64,000 bases of DNA from Campylorhamphus procurvoides (lineage: Eukaryota > Chordata > Aves > Passeriformes > Dendrocolaptidae). A program made the position numbers and the translations under genes. Location: positions 1,295,744 through 1,359,743 of the forward strand of contig WBMV01005979.1 of assembly GCA_013396655.1 (NCBI GenBank). Direction: 5' to 3'. The notes under the pieces are model-generated. The model saw only the letters and a program-made list of their open reading frames with translations, did not search any database and was not told where the DNA came from. Positions 38,539-49,589 of the stretch are shown here, piece by piece; within the stretch, counting starts at the first letter, position 1; every line of letters starts with the position of its first letter.

Positions 38539-39494
38539 CTGCAATAAAATACAATAAAATTAAGACCAGTGATGATAGGCTCTGAATATTGTCTTACTTT
38601 ACCCAAAAGGGCCAAATGAAAACTAGGTAGGAAATTAAAATTCCCACTCCATCCCTAAGGGTTTTTGTTACAGTCCTTTGTTATGAAATTGCAAGGACTG
38701 GTGTGGTTTGTCTGCAATTGCTTTAAATATTTCTATTAAGTATATTCTTAAGATCACTGCTGAATCTTTTCTTTCTAAGACTAGTTTTGAAAGAGAGGTG
38801 AGGATATATGTTTTATGTTTAATGCTTTATGTTCATGTCTAATGTTTCATGTTTTATCTTGACCACAGCAGCAAAAAGGTATCATCAGACCAAGATGTCT
38901 GGAAAGTAGTATTTCTGTTGATCACATTAATTTTAAAATCAAATCAAATCAATTCTCTTTAGATTTGAAGCATCTTCATCAGTTACTACAGATATTGATG
39001 TTTCATCTGTAGCAAGTGATAGAAAGACTGATTAGATGGGGAATCTACATCATGAAAAGGCTTGTTTTCTAAAAGTAAACAAAGAAGCTGTTTCTGAGTT
39101 ACAAAAAAGACAAACAGAGAACGAATATTAGAGTGGTGAGATGAAGAAGACATCCAAAAAACAGCTGAGTATTTCAATTATTATCAAAAAAACACCCATA
39201 ATTATGCTTTAGCAGTATATTTATCTATTTGCTGATTGCGGTGTATACTTAAGGCCCCTAGAAATCAGTAAACCAAAATACTTACTTAAATCTCTTTCTT
39301 TAATTAAACTGAATCGTACAATTGTACTTTGTTTAGAAATAACATAAAATAGTTTGAGTAGCAAAATTCTTAACAATTTCAAGGGTTGCAGGAGCAGTAG
39401 TCCTTTCACATATGAATGAAATCGGGGGATGGATATAACAAAATGTAATTTAACTGAACCCTGTTCCCCCAGATGAAAAAAGCATCCATTTATA

Positions 39495-39546
39495 ATACTT
39501 ATGGGTAAGTATAAAATATATAAGTATGATACTTATGGGTAAGTAT
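39495..39546. repeat. 18-bp direct repeat enclosing a small hairpin
   Basis: ATACTTATGGGTAAGTAT occurs exactly at 39495-39512 and 39529-39546. Between them, ATAAGTATGATACTTAT is an inverted repeat that overlaps the second copy. It probably arose by replication slippage. No function is suggested. Confidence 0.85.
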
Positions 39547-42500
39547 TATGAACCCAAAGGCCTGACTAATAGTCTTTAAAGTCACTGGACTGCAGATATT
39601 TTTATTTAGAGGTCATGGTGGAGCAGGCCTACACCAAGTTGTCTTGTTTACTAACATTCTGAACAACATTTGGGACTCAGTGCAGAAAAGACCTAAGTAT
39701 CTGATTAATCACTGAGACCCAGTGAAGTTATTTGCATTAGTAAAGTAATACATATGCAGAAGTGTATTCCAAAGACAGGTGTTTAGACTTTTCAAAAGAT
39801 TTTTGTGGAATGCTACACAAAAAAGTGTATGGATACGTCAGCAAGATACAAAACCCATGAAATACGTGTGGGACCAAAGCATACATATTTTGTATGGTTT
39901 CAGTTTGCTGCCACTTACACAACTGTGAGTTTGCCACCAGTTGCCTGAATAATTGGTAAAGCTTTGTTTCTTTGGCTGTACCTGCATTGCTAAATGCATT
40001 CACTACAGGGACATCCCTGACCCTGCACTACATGGTGCAGGATGGCTCATGTCCCCACTGGGACTTCCCCCACTCAAACAAGCTGGCTGCATCCACACTA
40101 GCCCTGGGCTTCCTCCTCAAGAACCTATATGGTACCCAGGCTGCTGAGAAAAAGAATTGATTTTTAATAGCTTGTCTATTCTAGTTGAAATTGCCAGAAA
40201 AAAAAATAGGATCTTGTTTCAACCTATCAAGAGCAATATTTTTATAGCATGAAACAGAAAGCATGTGCTACCTGTTTTTGTGAGACATGTAAGGCTGCTT
40301 GAGGCAGCAAAGCCTGCTGAGAGTGGGTTGGAAGAATGAAATGCAGAAATTTCAGCTTGTGCAGGGTAATAATATCATCTTCAGAGAATGATTTTTGGTC
40401 TGAATTATTGCCAGAACTGCACGTAGACTTTGTTTAGTGGGGAACTAAATTTTTTAGTCTAAAGGAGTGCTTACCGCTGGCCTAATGCATACAGTATTGA
40501 CAGTCAGGGAGCCAAGACCCAGAAGAGAATTGAGGGACTAAGATATTTGGTAGCTGTGAAGTACCTCTTGAGAGTAGGTAATGAATACACAATTCCCTAT
40601 TAACTATTCAGAGAGTCTAATAGCTTTCTGAAAGAATATAAACAAGTCACCTGTGGAAAATTACAATATGAATCTTATTGCTTTTCCTCATGCAAGTGCT
40701 GCCAGATAAAATGCGTTTTGTTTGACAATCTCTCTCTGATGGTCTCTCTCTAGTATTAAAAATAGATGCATTTTAAAATTATTTTGCCATCACCTCTTAT
40801 CACAGGCTAAGGCTAACTTTTAACAAGAAATAGAATTTCAAAGAAATCAAACTCAGTGGCTTGGTCTAAATTGATTCCAATTGTTTACATCTTTCCTTTA
40901 ACATCAGCCATGTCATGTGGCACATGAGTTCGAAGTTTCAGCTTTCCTGATTCTGTAACTATAAGAGTCAATGTTTTATCTCCTGTTTTGAGAAGGAAAA
41001 AAATTTAGTTATTCACACAAGTAGGTGGAAAGAGTACAAAAGGGTGTGACCTGAGTATGGGGAGATCCACCCTTGACTTAATTCAAAGCTGTAGGAGACC
41101 CAAGAAGATTAGTCATAAAATAGGTGCATGCTGAAAAAAGTTATTTGTGCTCTAGGCATCTGAACCCTTCTGCATGTGCCTGTGCTTCCTGTGAAGTACA
41201 CACAGGGACGAAATTACTGAAACAGGCTGCAAAGTTGGGTAAAATAAGTGTTATCCTAAGTTTCTAGACCTCTGTATTTTTAGGTATGAGTCATGATGGA
41301 GTATTTCACCTATCAAAACTGATGCTTCTGGATATACAATGACACAGGGCAGTATGGATATGCACAGAGAGCACTGCATGACAAAGGAAAAGAATATTAG
41401 TCAACTTCAGGTACCTCAGTGTTTAGTAGGCATCTGTATAGGAGTTGCTGCCATAAGGAATTTCTTTCTGTACTCCACATACTCAGTGAGTAGAGAAAAT
41501 TGACTAAAAAACTCTGTTGTGATCTGTGAGAAAATAAGCAGCAGACTACAGCGGATTACAACAGGTTTCAATCTACTGGGTAGATTACAGAAAAAAAGTA
41601 CTAAGATGCCTTTAACTGCACACCATAGGTGCAGAAACACTGTATGCTTTGATACTCTATTTCACCACTATGTAAAAAAATTAAATTAAAAAAAATCTTC
41701 AGGTTCAGGAACATTTAAATATTAATAATTTTTTGCATATTAGAACTGTGATATTATTAAAAGTTCCTACTTTAAAAAATGGGTTTAGTGAATGAAGAGC
41801 AAATTTAATTCATATATTTCAAGGTTACTGAAAATTTATTTCCTAATGGAAACTCTCATTATCAAGTTGATTTTTTTAGCAGAACAAGGGCCCATCAGAG
41901 AGTAAAAATCTGTTTTTTTAAAGGGAAATTCTGCTATATTTACTCCAGAAATCTTCAGAACCCAGTAGAGTACTACATAAAATTATCTATTCTAGAAACT
42001 AAAATTTATGGGCTTAGTATGCTAGATGATATTGGGGAAAAGTTTCAAGAGGTAACTGATTTGCTTCAGTAGAGCTCTAAAAATAAGTTCCATTAGATCG
42101 AGCAGTATTTATAGAAAACAACATTGAGAGAAATCAGTTTCATGGCAAAAAATATTATGTATTACACAGCACTTTGTGAACTTCCATGCTATTAAGAAAT
42201 GTTTGAAAATTATGCTTTCCACAGATTAAATCTCAGATAAATTAAGCTGTTCTTGAATAACTTAAAAATAATTTAAAGAATTAGTTGTTCATGTCAGATC
42301 CTCACCACAGGGAAAAAAATTTCATCTAAAGATTTCTTTACTGGGTTATTGAGCACATTCAGGAGCTGTTGCAGTCACAAAATCAAGAATGGACCAGGAG
42401 CAAAACAGGGTAATAAGTAGTTAAGTTGTATATGATAGTATTCAACCTTCAACCTTGTCAGCAGATGTGACATCAGCAAAATATCTGTATTACAGATTAA

Positions 42501-45394
42501 TTCAGAATTGCAAAAGAGTGTAGTAAATTAGGTGGCTCAAGATACTACTTCTCATGTAACTGATACTAGGTTTGGATAAGGCTGTAATTTAGATTAGTGG
42601 AACCCCTACAATTCTTTTATTCCTCCATTGTAGTGCTCCTTAACAAGAGCTTAGCTTTGTTGCTCAGTAACTTAGATCTATGATAATGTGGTCCCACAGA
42701 GAAAAGAACAATTTCACCTCTGTAAAAGAAGATCTGTAAACAATGAATAGCATAACATTGTTGCATGATTTATTTCAAGTATTAGGCAGTAAAAGCTTCC
42801 TGACATACACAACAATCTGGGTGAGATTCATTGGTCCGAATTTGGCTCATTGCTTTTGTCTAATACTCTATACATGTTTGGCTCTGTAACATGCACTTTC
42901 AAGTTTGCAGTGTAACAGGGGTAGAAAAATAGTTGGTAACTAATTAATATTTGGAAAGCATTTGTGTATTCCAAGTGTTTTGGTTGTATAAAACAATTTG
43001 AATTTAATGTTTAGTGCAAAAGGTTAATTGTCTGAATTGGCCATAAACCACAAAAATCGTATTTTTTTAATAAATTTTTCAGCACAACAGTGATTGTATG
43101 TATCATTTTCTTCACACAAATCTTTACAGAAAGCATGAGAAGTATGTAAAAGCTTTGAAAAACATGAAGAAGACAGAAAGGTAGTACCGAATAAACTGAG
43201 CAACAAAGCTTTCATTTGATTAAAATGTCTCAAATTAATACATAAGACCATAGACAGCAGGTCCTTTCTGCTGTCTCAGATTGGCAGCCCATTCAGAAGC
43301 ACTCTGTGAGAACATCCTATTTTTGTTTTCAGGCAGGGAATCCATGTAGGAGACATGAAATTAAGTCTTAATATTGCTGACTATGGTCTTCAATATTGCA
43401 GCAATAGAAGATCTAAAAAGCCCCATCAAAATGTCACAAGGAATAGATTTGCTCCATGGTATTGGATCCACATGTGCTGGAAGATGACAGATGCCCAGAC
43501 ATGCTGTATATCCATGACTCCAACATTACTTTTCTCACTGGTGTTACCATATTGGCTTATTTATATACTAAAAGAAAGGAAAAGTGTGTCTATTTAACTG
43601 TGTTCATGAATTTAATTAAACTGATTTTAAAATGCAGATAATGTTAAGATTAGCCTTCCATCCTGTGTTCCAGCCACAATCTAGGCTGGTTTTTGTGTTG
43701 TTCTGACCTATATGATGATTTTCACAGGATTCAGTAGTGCCAACACTCTGTGTATTTGTAGACTATCTTCAGATTCCGTTTTGGTGGCTTCTAGAAGAAT
43801 CTGTCTCTAATTGTGCATGAATCTGCCAATTCCTCACATCAGCACTGCAAGTCTATAGGCCATCTAGTGAGTCAAACTAATTAGAAAATGTTTGGGGTTT
43901 GTTTCTGGGGTTTTTTTAGTTCTTCATTTGTATACTAAGTCATTTTAGCTACCTGATTACTCTTAGGCATGTCACAAAATTCTTAAACAAAACTGGCACG
44001 GCTTTCATCACAGTAAGATGAAATCCGAACAAATATTTGCCAGTCATTTAAAACTTCTATGTGATTATTTGTTTCACTCAATACACTTTTATAAGTTAAT
44101 TGTGTTAGTGTTTTTATTACATCCAATTCCCATTTTGACAATGCGCAAGAACTACCTGAATTTGTTTCAAATCAATGTTGGACTAGGTGTTACAAACTGA
44201 TTAGTGGTTGTTACTATGATATTATATTCTAGCACTGTGAGCTCGATTGTTTTCTAGTACATTGTATGTATTATTTTACAGCAAAGCTTCAGAGACATTT
44301 TAGTTGCTGCAAGTCCCTTGCAAATTCATTCTGTTTTGACTGGGCGACAGGATATCAGCAGGGGATGACTAAAAACCAGCAATAACAAAAATGTTTCTCT
44401 CTAGGAGACTCAGACTCAGCTGGAAGGCAGACTTCTTTTTGGATGGGAAAGAATTTTTAATTATGTAGAAAGAATAACTGAATAAAAGAGAAATGTAAAT
44501 AATTAACTGACTTCTCCCAATAACAGCAAGAATCCATCTTGATTATTTTCAAATAGAAAGCAATTATTTTAATATTTCAGAACATGAGCAATAAACTACT
44601 TTTTCAAGTACTCTTTTCTGTTTCCTAGAATAAAACACTCCAATGTGACTGTGTCACTTAAACTTTTGTAAAGGCAAAAAAATCATTTAAGTGTTTTTAT
44701 GCATATTCTGATTAGCTTATAGAAATATCAGTCTTTGCACACAAAACTGGTGTGTGAAAGTCTTCAGCACTGAAAGGAAGAGAGAAGAAAAAAGCCTAGA
44801 TAATCCGCCTTCACTGTAATCACATGAGTTTGTAACCAAAGGTACTATCCTGATTTCAAAAGCTGAAGAGCTACATCCAGAACAGAAATTAATTGAAGAA
44901 ACAGGACAACGGCTTTTAGAACTGAAGAAGGGCTCTAACAGTAAACAGCAACAGGCCAAAGTGAAGGACACAAAACTGTGACAGAGGCAAGAAATTCTGA
45001 ACTCCTGTATCAGCTGGCACACTTATGGGGAATGCCATTCCTAGCAAGATGAACCACGCCTGCCAGAGTTCAAGAAGCATTTGGGCAACACTCTCAGGCA
45101 CATAAGAATCACACATCAGGTGTGGTTCTTGGGGCTGGCCAATGCAGGACTATTAGTTGGATTTTGATGATCCCTGTGGGCCACTTAGAAGAGAACTTAA
45201 GATAGCCTATGATTTTATGAAAGTGGGTAAACCGCTAGATTACCTTTAGAAAGCTCAAACCATAATAGCTAGGAAAGCCTCCTTAAAGAGAACAAGGTAA
45301 GCCTCATGCCAAAACACGGAGGGCACCTGAATTTCACACTGACAGTAAGGATAGTGAAAGTAAAATTAATTCTATACTGCAGGATTCCCCTTTT

Positions 45395-45600
45395 TCTCTC
45401 AGTCTAGGATGTACATGTCCTTGTAACGGAGAGCCCAAAACTAGACACAGTACTCTAGATATGGTCTCACAAGTGCGAAATTTATGGGAAGAATCACTTT
45501 CCTGGATATGAAGGCTGATGGCTTTCCTTGACACAGTGGTGAACTGTTGTTTTTTGGTCATCTCATTGTACACTAGAGCCACACATCCTTCTCTGCAAGT
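45395..45600 (-). mobile_element. CR1 LINE fragment, older
   Basis: On the minus strand the DNA reads as the CR1 segment around the LEYC.QFWAP motif: GTGAGACCATATCTAGAGTA, then CTGTGTCTAGTTTTGGGCTC, then CAAGGACATGTACATCC. The frame is broken and the copy is more diverged than the one at 48559. Boundaries are approximate. Confidence 0.75.
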
Positions 45601-45782
45601 CTGCTTTTCAGCTGATAGCTCCCAGCCTGTTGGTGTCTGGAGTTTTTCTGTTCCAGAGGTTCAAGTTTGAGTTTGGGGGTTTTTCTTAGTTTTTGAGGTT
45701 TTTACAAATCCTGAAATCAAATTATGCTCAATGCTAAATTAATTGAATTTTGTATACATAAAAAAATAGTTTAAACTAAAAG

Positions 45783-45967
45783 TAAGAAAAAATTTCTTGG
45801 CTGAAAGGCTTCTCAGATATTGGAGCAGACTGCCCAGGGAATGGTTGAGCCATCATCCCTGCAGGTATTTAAAAGACAGGTAGATGTGGCACTGAGAGAC
45901 ATGGTTCAGTGGTGGGCTTCGCAGTGCTGGGTTAAGAGTGATCTTATCCAATCATTCTATGATTATG
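45783..45967 (+). mobile_element. CR1 LINE 3' end, plus orientation
   Basis: Matches the CR1 3' UTR: AAAAAATTTCTTGGCTGAAA, GGCTTCTCAGATATTGGAGC, GCCCAGGGAATGGTTGAGCC, GCAGGTATTTAAAAGACAGG, CAGTGGTGGGCTTCGCAGTG, and a 3' end TCATTCTATGATTATGG. It lies close to an oppositely oriented CR1 fragment, so two insertions have accumulated here. Confidence 0.93.
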
Positions 45968-47391
45968 GTTCTTGGAAGCTTTGTAAACCTGCAAGGTTGC
46001 ATTCCACTTACCACTGAGTAATGTCTGAACGAATCTGGTGATTCTAATAAATGACCCTTGGTGCTCTGTGTGAGATACCTATTTTCAGCTAATGGAAAGT
46101 CAGTAAGTCAGACCCAATTCTTTAGTTTATATTCAGACCCACCAATTTCCTTTGACAGAGCAGCTGTGTAAAGATTTCATTTTAGGAGGAAATACAGGAC
46201 TGAACTAATCATCTCAATTATTTTTTCAAGCGTCAAGCTTCTTAGATCACATATTTTCATACTGAAAGCAGATATTCTTACTTAAGAGCCTGATATCTGT
46301 TCTCCTCTGTGGTACTTAGCTTTATTTCTAGCCCGAAGGCATAGGCAGCTACAAGCATTTCAGGAAAACAAGTTGCTAGTATTTCACAATTATGCACGTA
46401 TTACTGGTAAAATATATTGTGTTCAAGTTCTCCATGAATCACAAATGATGGTAGTCTAAACAACCTTTAATCTTATCGGCATGAATTTTACTCCTCTGCA
46501 AACTGGCAGTGCTCTGCCTGAAATAAAAAATAATTAAAAAAAAAATTATTTTTGCTATTATTACTTGCAGCACAGTTTCTCCTGCTGATGGCAAGGGTAA
46601 TCAAGGTGATGGAAACCCACACACTTGATTCTCAGTCAGTATATTAAAAGATGTCAAGAGGCAAGTTCTGAGCTCCTTAACTTAGATAAGCTTCAACTGA
46701 AAGAAAAAGGTAGCTGAGTAGAAATTAACAGTGAACTTAGGCACACAGTAACCATCACTTAAATGATAATTCAATACATTTTTAAATCTGGCTCTCAGCT
46801 TATATTTATGTTTGTAATGCCTTATATAAATTGAGTAAAAAGAATAAAATCATGTTTTACCCTGCCCAGATAACCAGACATGTAACATAACACATTTATG
46901 TGATAATGTGTTGGGAATTTAATTTTGCAAATTGCAAAATTTGTTTTACCCTGATAAACATATACACAGATGCATATTTCAAACTGTTCTACAGTGCTTC
47001 AAAACACTGAGGAAAAATCTTTAAAGGTTAGTGAGGGAGAAGTTCCTTGAAGAAGACCAAGGGATGAGGAAGGTCTTTGAGAGATACTGCTGAGGCATTT
47101 TCAAATGACAAAAACTGTTGGCAGCACAAGAAGCAGAATTAAGTGACCTTGCAACCTCTTACTAATGCTTACATTTTTGTGTGTAGATGAAGCCTCAAGA
47201 CAGAGACTGTGTGTTTTTGTTAGCTTTTGTTTGTTATTTCACTTTTACTGATTTCCTGATGTTAAATAATCCAGAACAAACTATACACTACACTAGAGAG
47301 TATGGCTATGGATCATCCTGTGCATACCAAAGCAAGGCACAAACTCTGGTGGAAACAGTCTAACCTATGCAGAACACCATCCCACCTTCTC

Positions 47392-47502
47392 CTAAGAACA
47401 CTTGAGTTGTATAAGGCCATTCCTGTCGCTTGCCATATTCTGGATCAAGCACTGATTCCCCTCTAGCCACAAGGATGAGTATGGTGCATCTCTGCTTACA
47501 GT
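47392..47502 (-). other. Candidate terminal exon b, pairs in frame with exon a at 47895-47801
   Basis: After a long T tract ending in AG, a phase-0 frame of 36 codons begins TVSRDAPYSSLWLEGNQCLI and ends LIQLKCS with TAG. The preceding candidate exon also ends in phase 0, so the two join without a frame break. If this is the last exon of SOHLH2, it lacks the aromatic end FWAY that I recall from mammals. The acceptor tract is almost pure T, which can occur by chance at A-rich microsatellites. Confidence 0.2.
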
Positions 47503-47800
47503 CTAAAAAAAAAAAAAATAATCCTGACCAGTCAGATTTTATCATATCCCTGACAAGTGTATTATCCTGCACTCATGAAGTGCTTTCACTCATGAAAACC
47601 TATGTTAGAAAAGCTCAGCTTGAAAATATGGAGAAATGAGAAGGTTCTGCTTTGTACTTCTGCATGCTCTAAAAGCTGCCTGTGAAAGGTAGGGGTGAGG
47701 GCTGAAGTTAAGACAGCAATCAAGAGAAGTGGGATTCTGACATGAAAAACTGGATCAGCACAAGCTGTACTCACCCACCACCAGATAAAAGATAACTTAC

Positions 47801-47895
47801 AGTCTTTTTTAACTGCTTTGCTCCTCTTTCTGTATTCTCATGGAGCTTGGCTGCAGGCTGGCTGGGTAAGCTGACGGGAAAGGGAAGATGGATAC
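47801..47895 (-). CDS. Candidate coding exon a, possibly near the C terminus of SOHLH2
   Basis: A 95-nt segment has a strong acceptor (TTTTTTATTTATTTTTTACACAG) and a GTAAGT donor (AAGACT|GTAAGTTA). Of three frames only one is open throughout: GT plus 31 codons, IHLPFPVSLPSQPAAKLHEN then TERGAKQLKKT. The start resembles the human SOHLH2 tail SIHLPSAMPPVSKLLPRH as I recall it. The position fits, because human SOHLH2 lies between DCLK1 and CCDC169 on this strand. The match is short, no RNA evidence is available, and such splice-compatible segments do arise by chance. Confidence 0.28.
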
Positions 47896-48558
47896 CTGTG
47901 TAAAAAATAAATAAAAAATTACAGTCACACACTGTCTATAATCCAGCCCAGCCAAGTCTTCAGCAGGATCCTCAGGAATACCGAAAGCCCAGACCAGTGC
48001 TCAAAGCATCTTTAAATTTGATTATTCCTTCTTGTTTGTGAATGGAAATCTAAAGGTCATTTAAGTCAAATCTGATTTGAGACTCATAAAGTAGCAGTCT
48101 AAACTATTTATTTGACTTGCTGCAGTCTTGCATTGCCTCTCCTGTTGGCACATTGCTCCTTTGGCAGCTGTGATGAGTGAAAACTCTTGCTCAGTGGCTG
48201 TTGTGTGGTCATTTCTACTAAATTTCCAAGCACTGTATTCTGGTGTGGTTTCCAGCTCATTAGAGAAGGTGATACATAATCCTGAGACAGAAGTCTGGCC
48301 CTGGTTTCTGGAGTGTTATGTACTGTATAACATAAATACAAAACCGTCAGAGCTGCTTGTGGGAATACTTCCAGGTCACTCATACCAGGATGCCAAGGGT
48401 TTTAGCCTCAGGCAGCATCTCTGACAGACCTACATAGACGTGGTGCCTTTATAATGACATATAGACACACAAACAGCACTCAGAAGACCAATGACCAAGG
48501 CTATTACAAGATGAAGAAAAACTATGCCTGACAAGGTACAGGTTATACACTTTCCAAG

Positions 48559-48990
48559 ATCATAGAATCATAGCATCCTAGAATGGTTTGGGTTGGAAGG
48601 GACCTTAAAGATCATCTACTTCCAACACTCTGCCATGAGCAGGGACAACTTCCACTAGACTAGGTTGATCAAAGCTTCATCGAACCTGGCCTTGAAGACC
48701 TCCAGCAATGAGGCATCCACAGCTTCTCTGGGCAATCTGTTCCAGTGCCTCACCACCCTCACAGTAAAAATTTCTTTCTAATATCTAATCTAAATCTACC
48801 CTGTGTCAGTTTAAAAGCATTACCTCTTATGCTATCACTATATGCCTTTGTGAAAAGTCCCTCTTCAACTCTCTTGTGGCTCCTTTAAGGTACTGGAAGG
48901 CTGCTGTAAGGTCTCCATGGAGCCTTCTCTTCTCCAGGCCAAACAACCCTAACTCTCTCAGCCTGTCTTCTTGTGCATGTTGCATAGACC
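48559..48990 (-). mobile_element. CR1 LINE, 5'-truncated, about 430 bp
   Basis: The 3' end on the minus strand is the classic reverse complement of ATCATAGAATCATAGCATCC followed by TAGAATGGTTTGGGTTGGAA and GGGACCTTAAAGATCATCTA. Further in are GGTCTTCAAGGCCAGG, then a coding remnant [20 protein letters not shown] followed by [10 protein letters not shown]. Relatively well preserved, so younger than the fragments at 45.4 and 28 kb. It separates the bHLH-like candidate at 49.5 kb from the candidate exons at 47.8 kb. Confidence 0.96.
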
Positions 48991-49481
48991 TGGTGTATTG
49001 AAACTCATCAGTGAAGAAATATGATTGATATACAGATCCTGAAGGACGCACATCTGCCAGGAATATATCTGTGACACAACACAGGATGCTGGTCATGGAA
49101 GTACAGGCATCAGATGTCTCTTACAAGTCCTTCCATTGCTTTGAAGTGTTTTTGCAGTGTAAAGATTGGGGGGGGAGAAGGGAAGCAATTCAGTTAAGCA
49201 TAGGGAAATAATTTTTGGCAGGATGTAAAATACTGTAAAACATCCTAGAATGAGTTTTGAGTACCTGACAAATCCTATTTTGGATATACCTTATATAATC
49301 AGATATTACCTGAAGAATTATTGTAGCATCATTTTCTGTCCTTTATTTACTACAGGAGATCAAACAGCTGATCATAGTAATAACTTAATTTGTTTTCTAG
49401 TTAAAAGAATCAGAGGACTTTGTGTTCCCCTTGAAAGCAAACTGTGTTGCAGGAGTTGCCTAATGCACTAACAGCACTCAC

Positions 49482-49589
49482 CATCTTGGCTTCTTCTTCT
49501 TGGCAAGGGCAAAAGCAGATCAAGCTCTTCCCAAGGAACACAATCCCGTTTCAATTCATGTGCCCTGGCTTTGTACCATAGTGGATGAG
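49482..49589 (-). CDS. Candidate exon with basic helix-loop-helix-like peptide, possibly SOHLH2
   Basis: SOHLH2 is a germ-cell bHLH transcription factor. This 108-nt segment has a near-ideal donor (CAAGATG|GTGAGTGC) and a moderate acceptor (TTTTGTCTCTGAG). The open frame encodes HPLWYKARAHELKRDCVPWE then ELDLLLPLPRRRSQD and a split Gly. The pattern L-[KR]-R-[DE]-x-[VI] ... E-[EQ]-L-x-x-L-L-P ... R-R ... D follows the first helix and loop of the human SOHLH2 bHLH as I recall it, with about two residues missing in helix 1 and a weaker basic run. The location between DCLK1 and CCDC169 fits. I did not find the second-helix exon (expected SVLE..V.Y). It may be diverged, decayed or chance. Confidence 0.27.

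Larger units (their letters stand above)
36567..47391. other. Intergenic stretch with a few candidate exons and CR1 pieces
   Basis: AT-rich sequence. Recognised contents are an A-rich tract (36861), a candidate terminal exon (38538-38362), an 18-bp direct repeat with a hairpin (39495), and two CR1 fragments (45395-45600 and 45783-45967). I see nothing else identifiable, including between about 39.6 and 45.3 kb. Confidence 0.55.

Noticed and set aside
48108..48383. 91-codon minus-strand frame as a SOHLH2 exon
   Set aside because: The acceptor TTTATGTTATACAG is plausible, but I found no donor in a phase compatible with the candidate exon at 47895, and the resemblance to the family is too weak.
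48827..49096. 89-codon minus-strand frame as a gene
   Set aside because: Its C-terminal part ([20 protein letters not shown]) is CR1 coding remnant, and the rest is unassigned flank.
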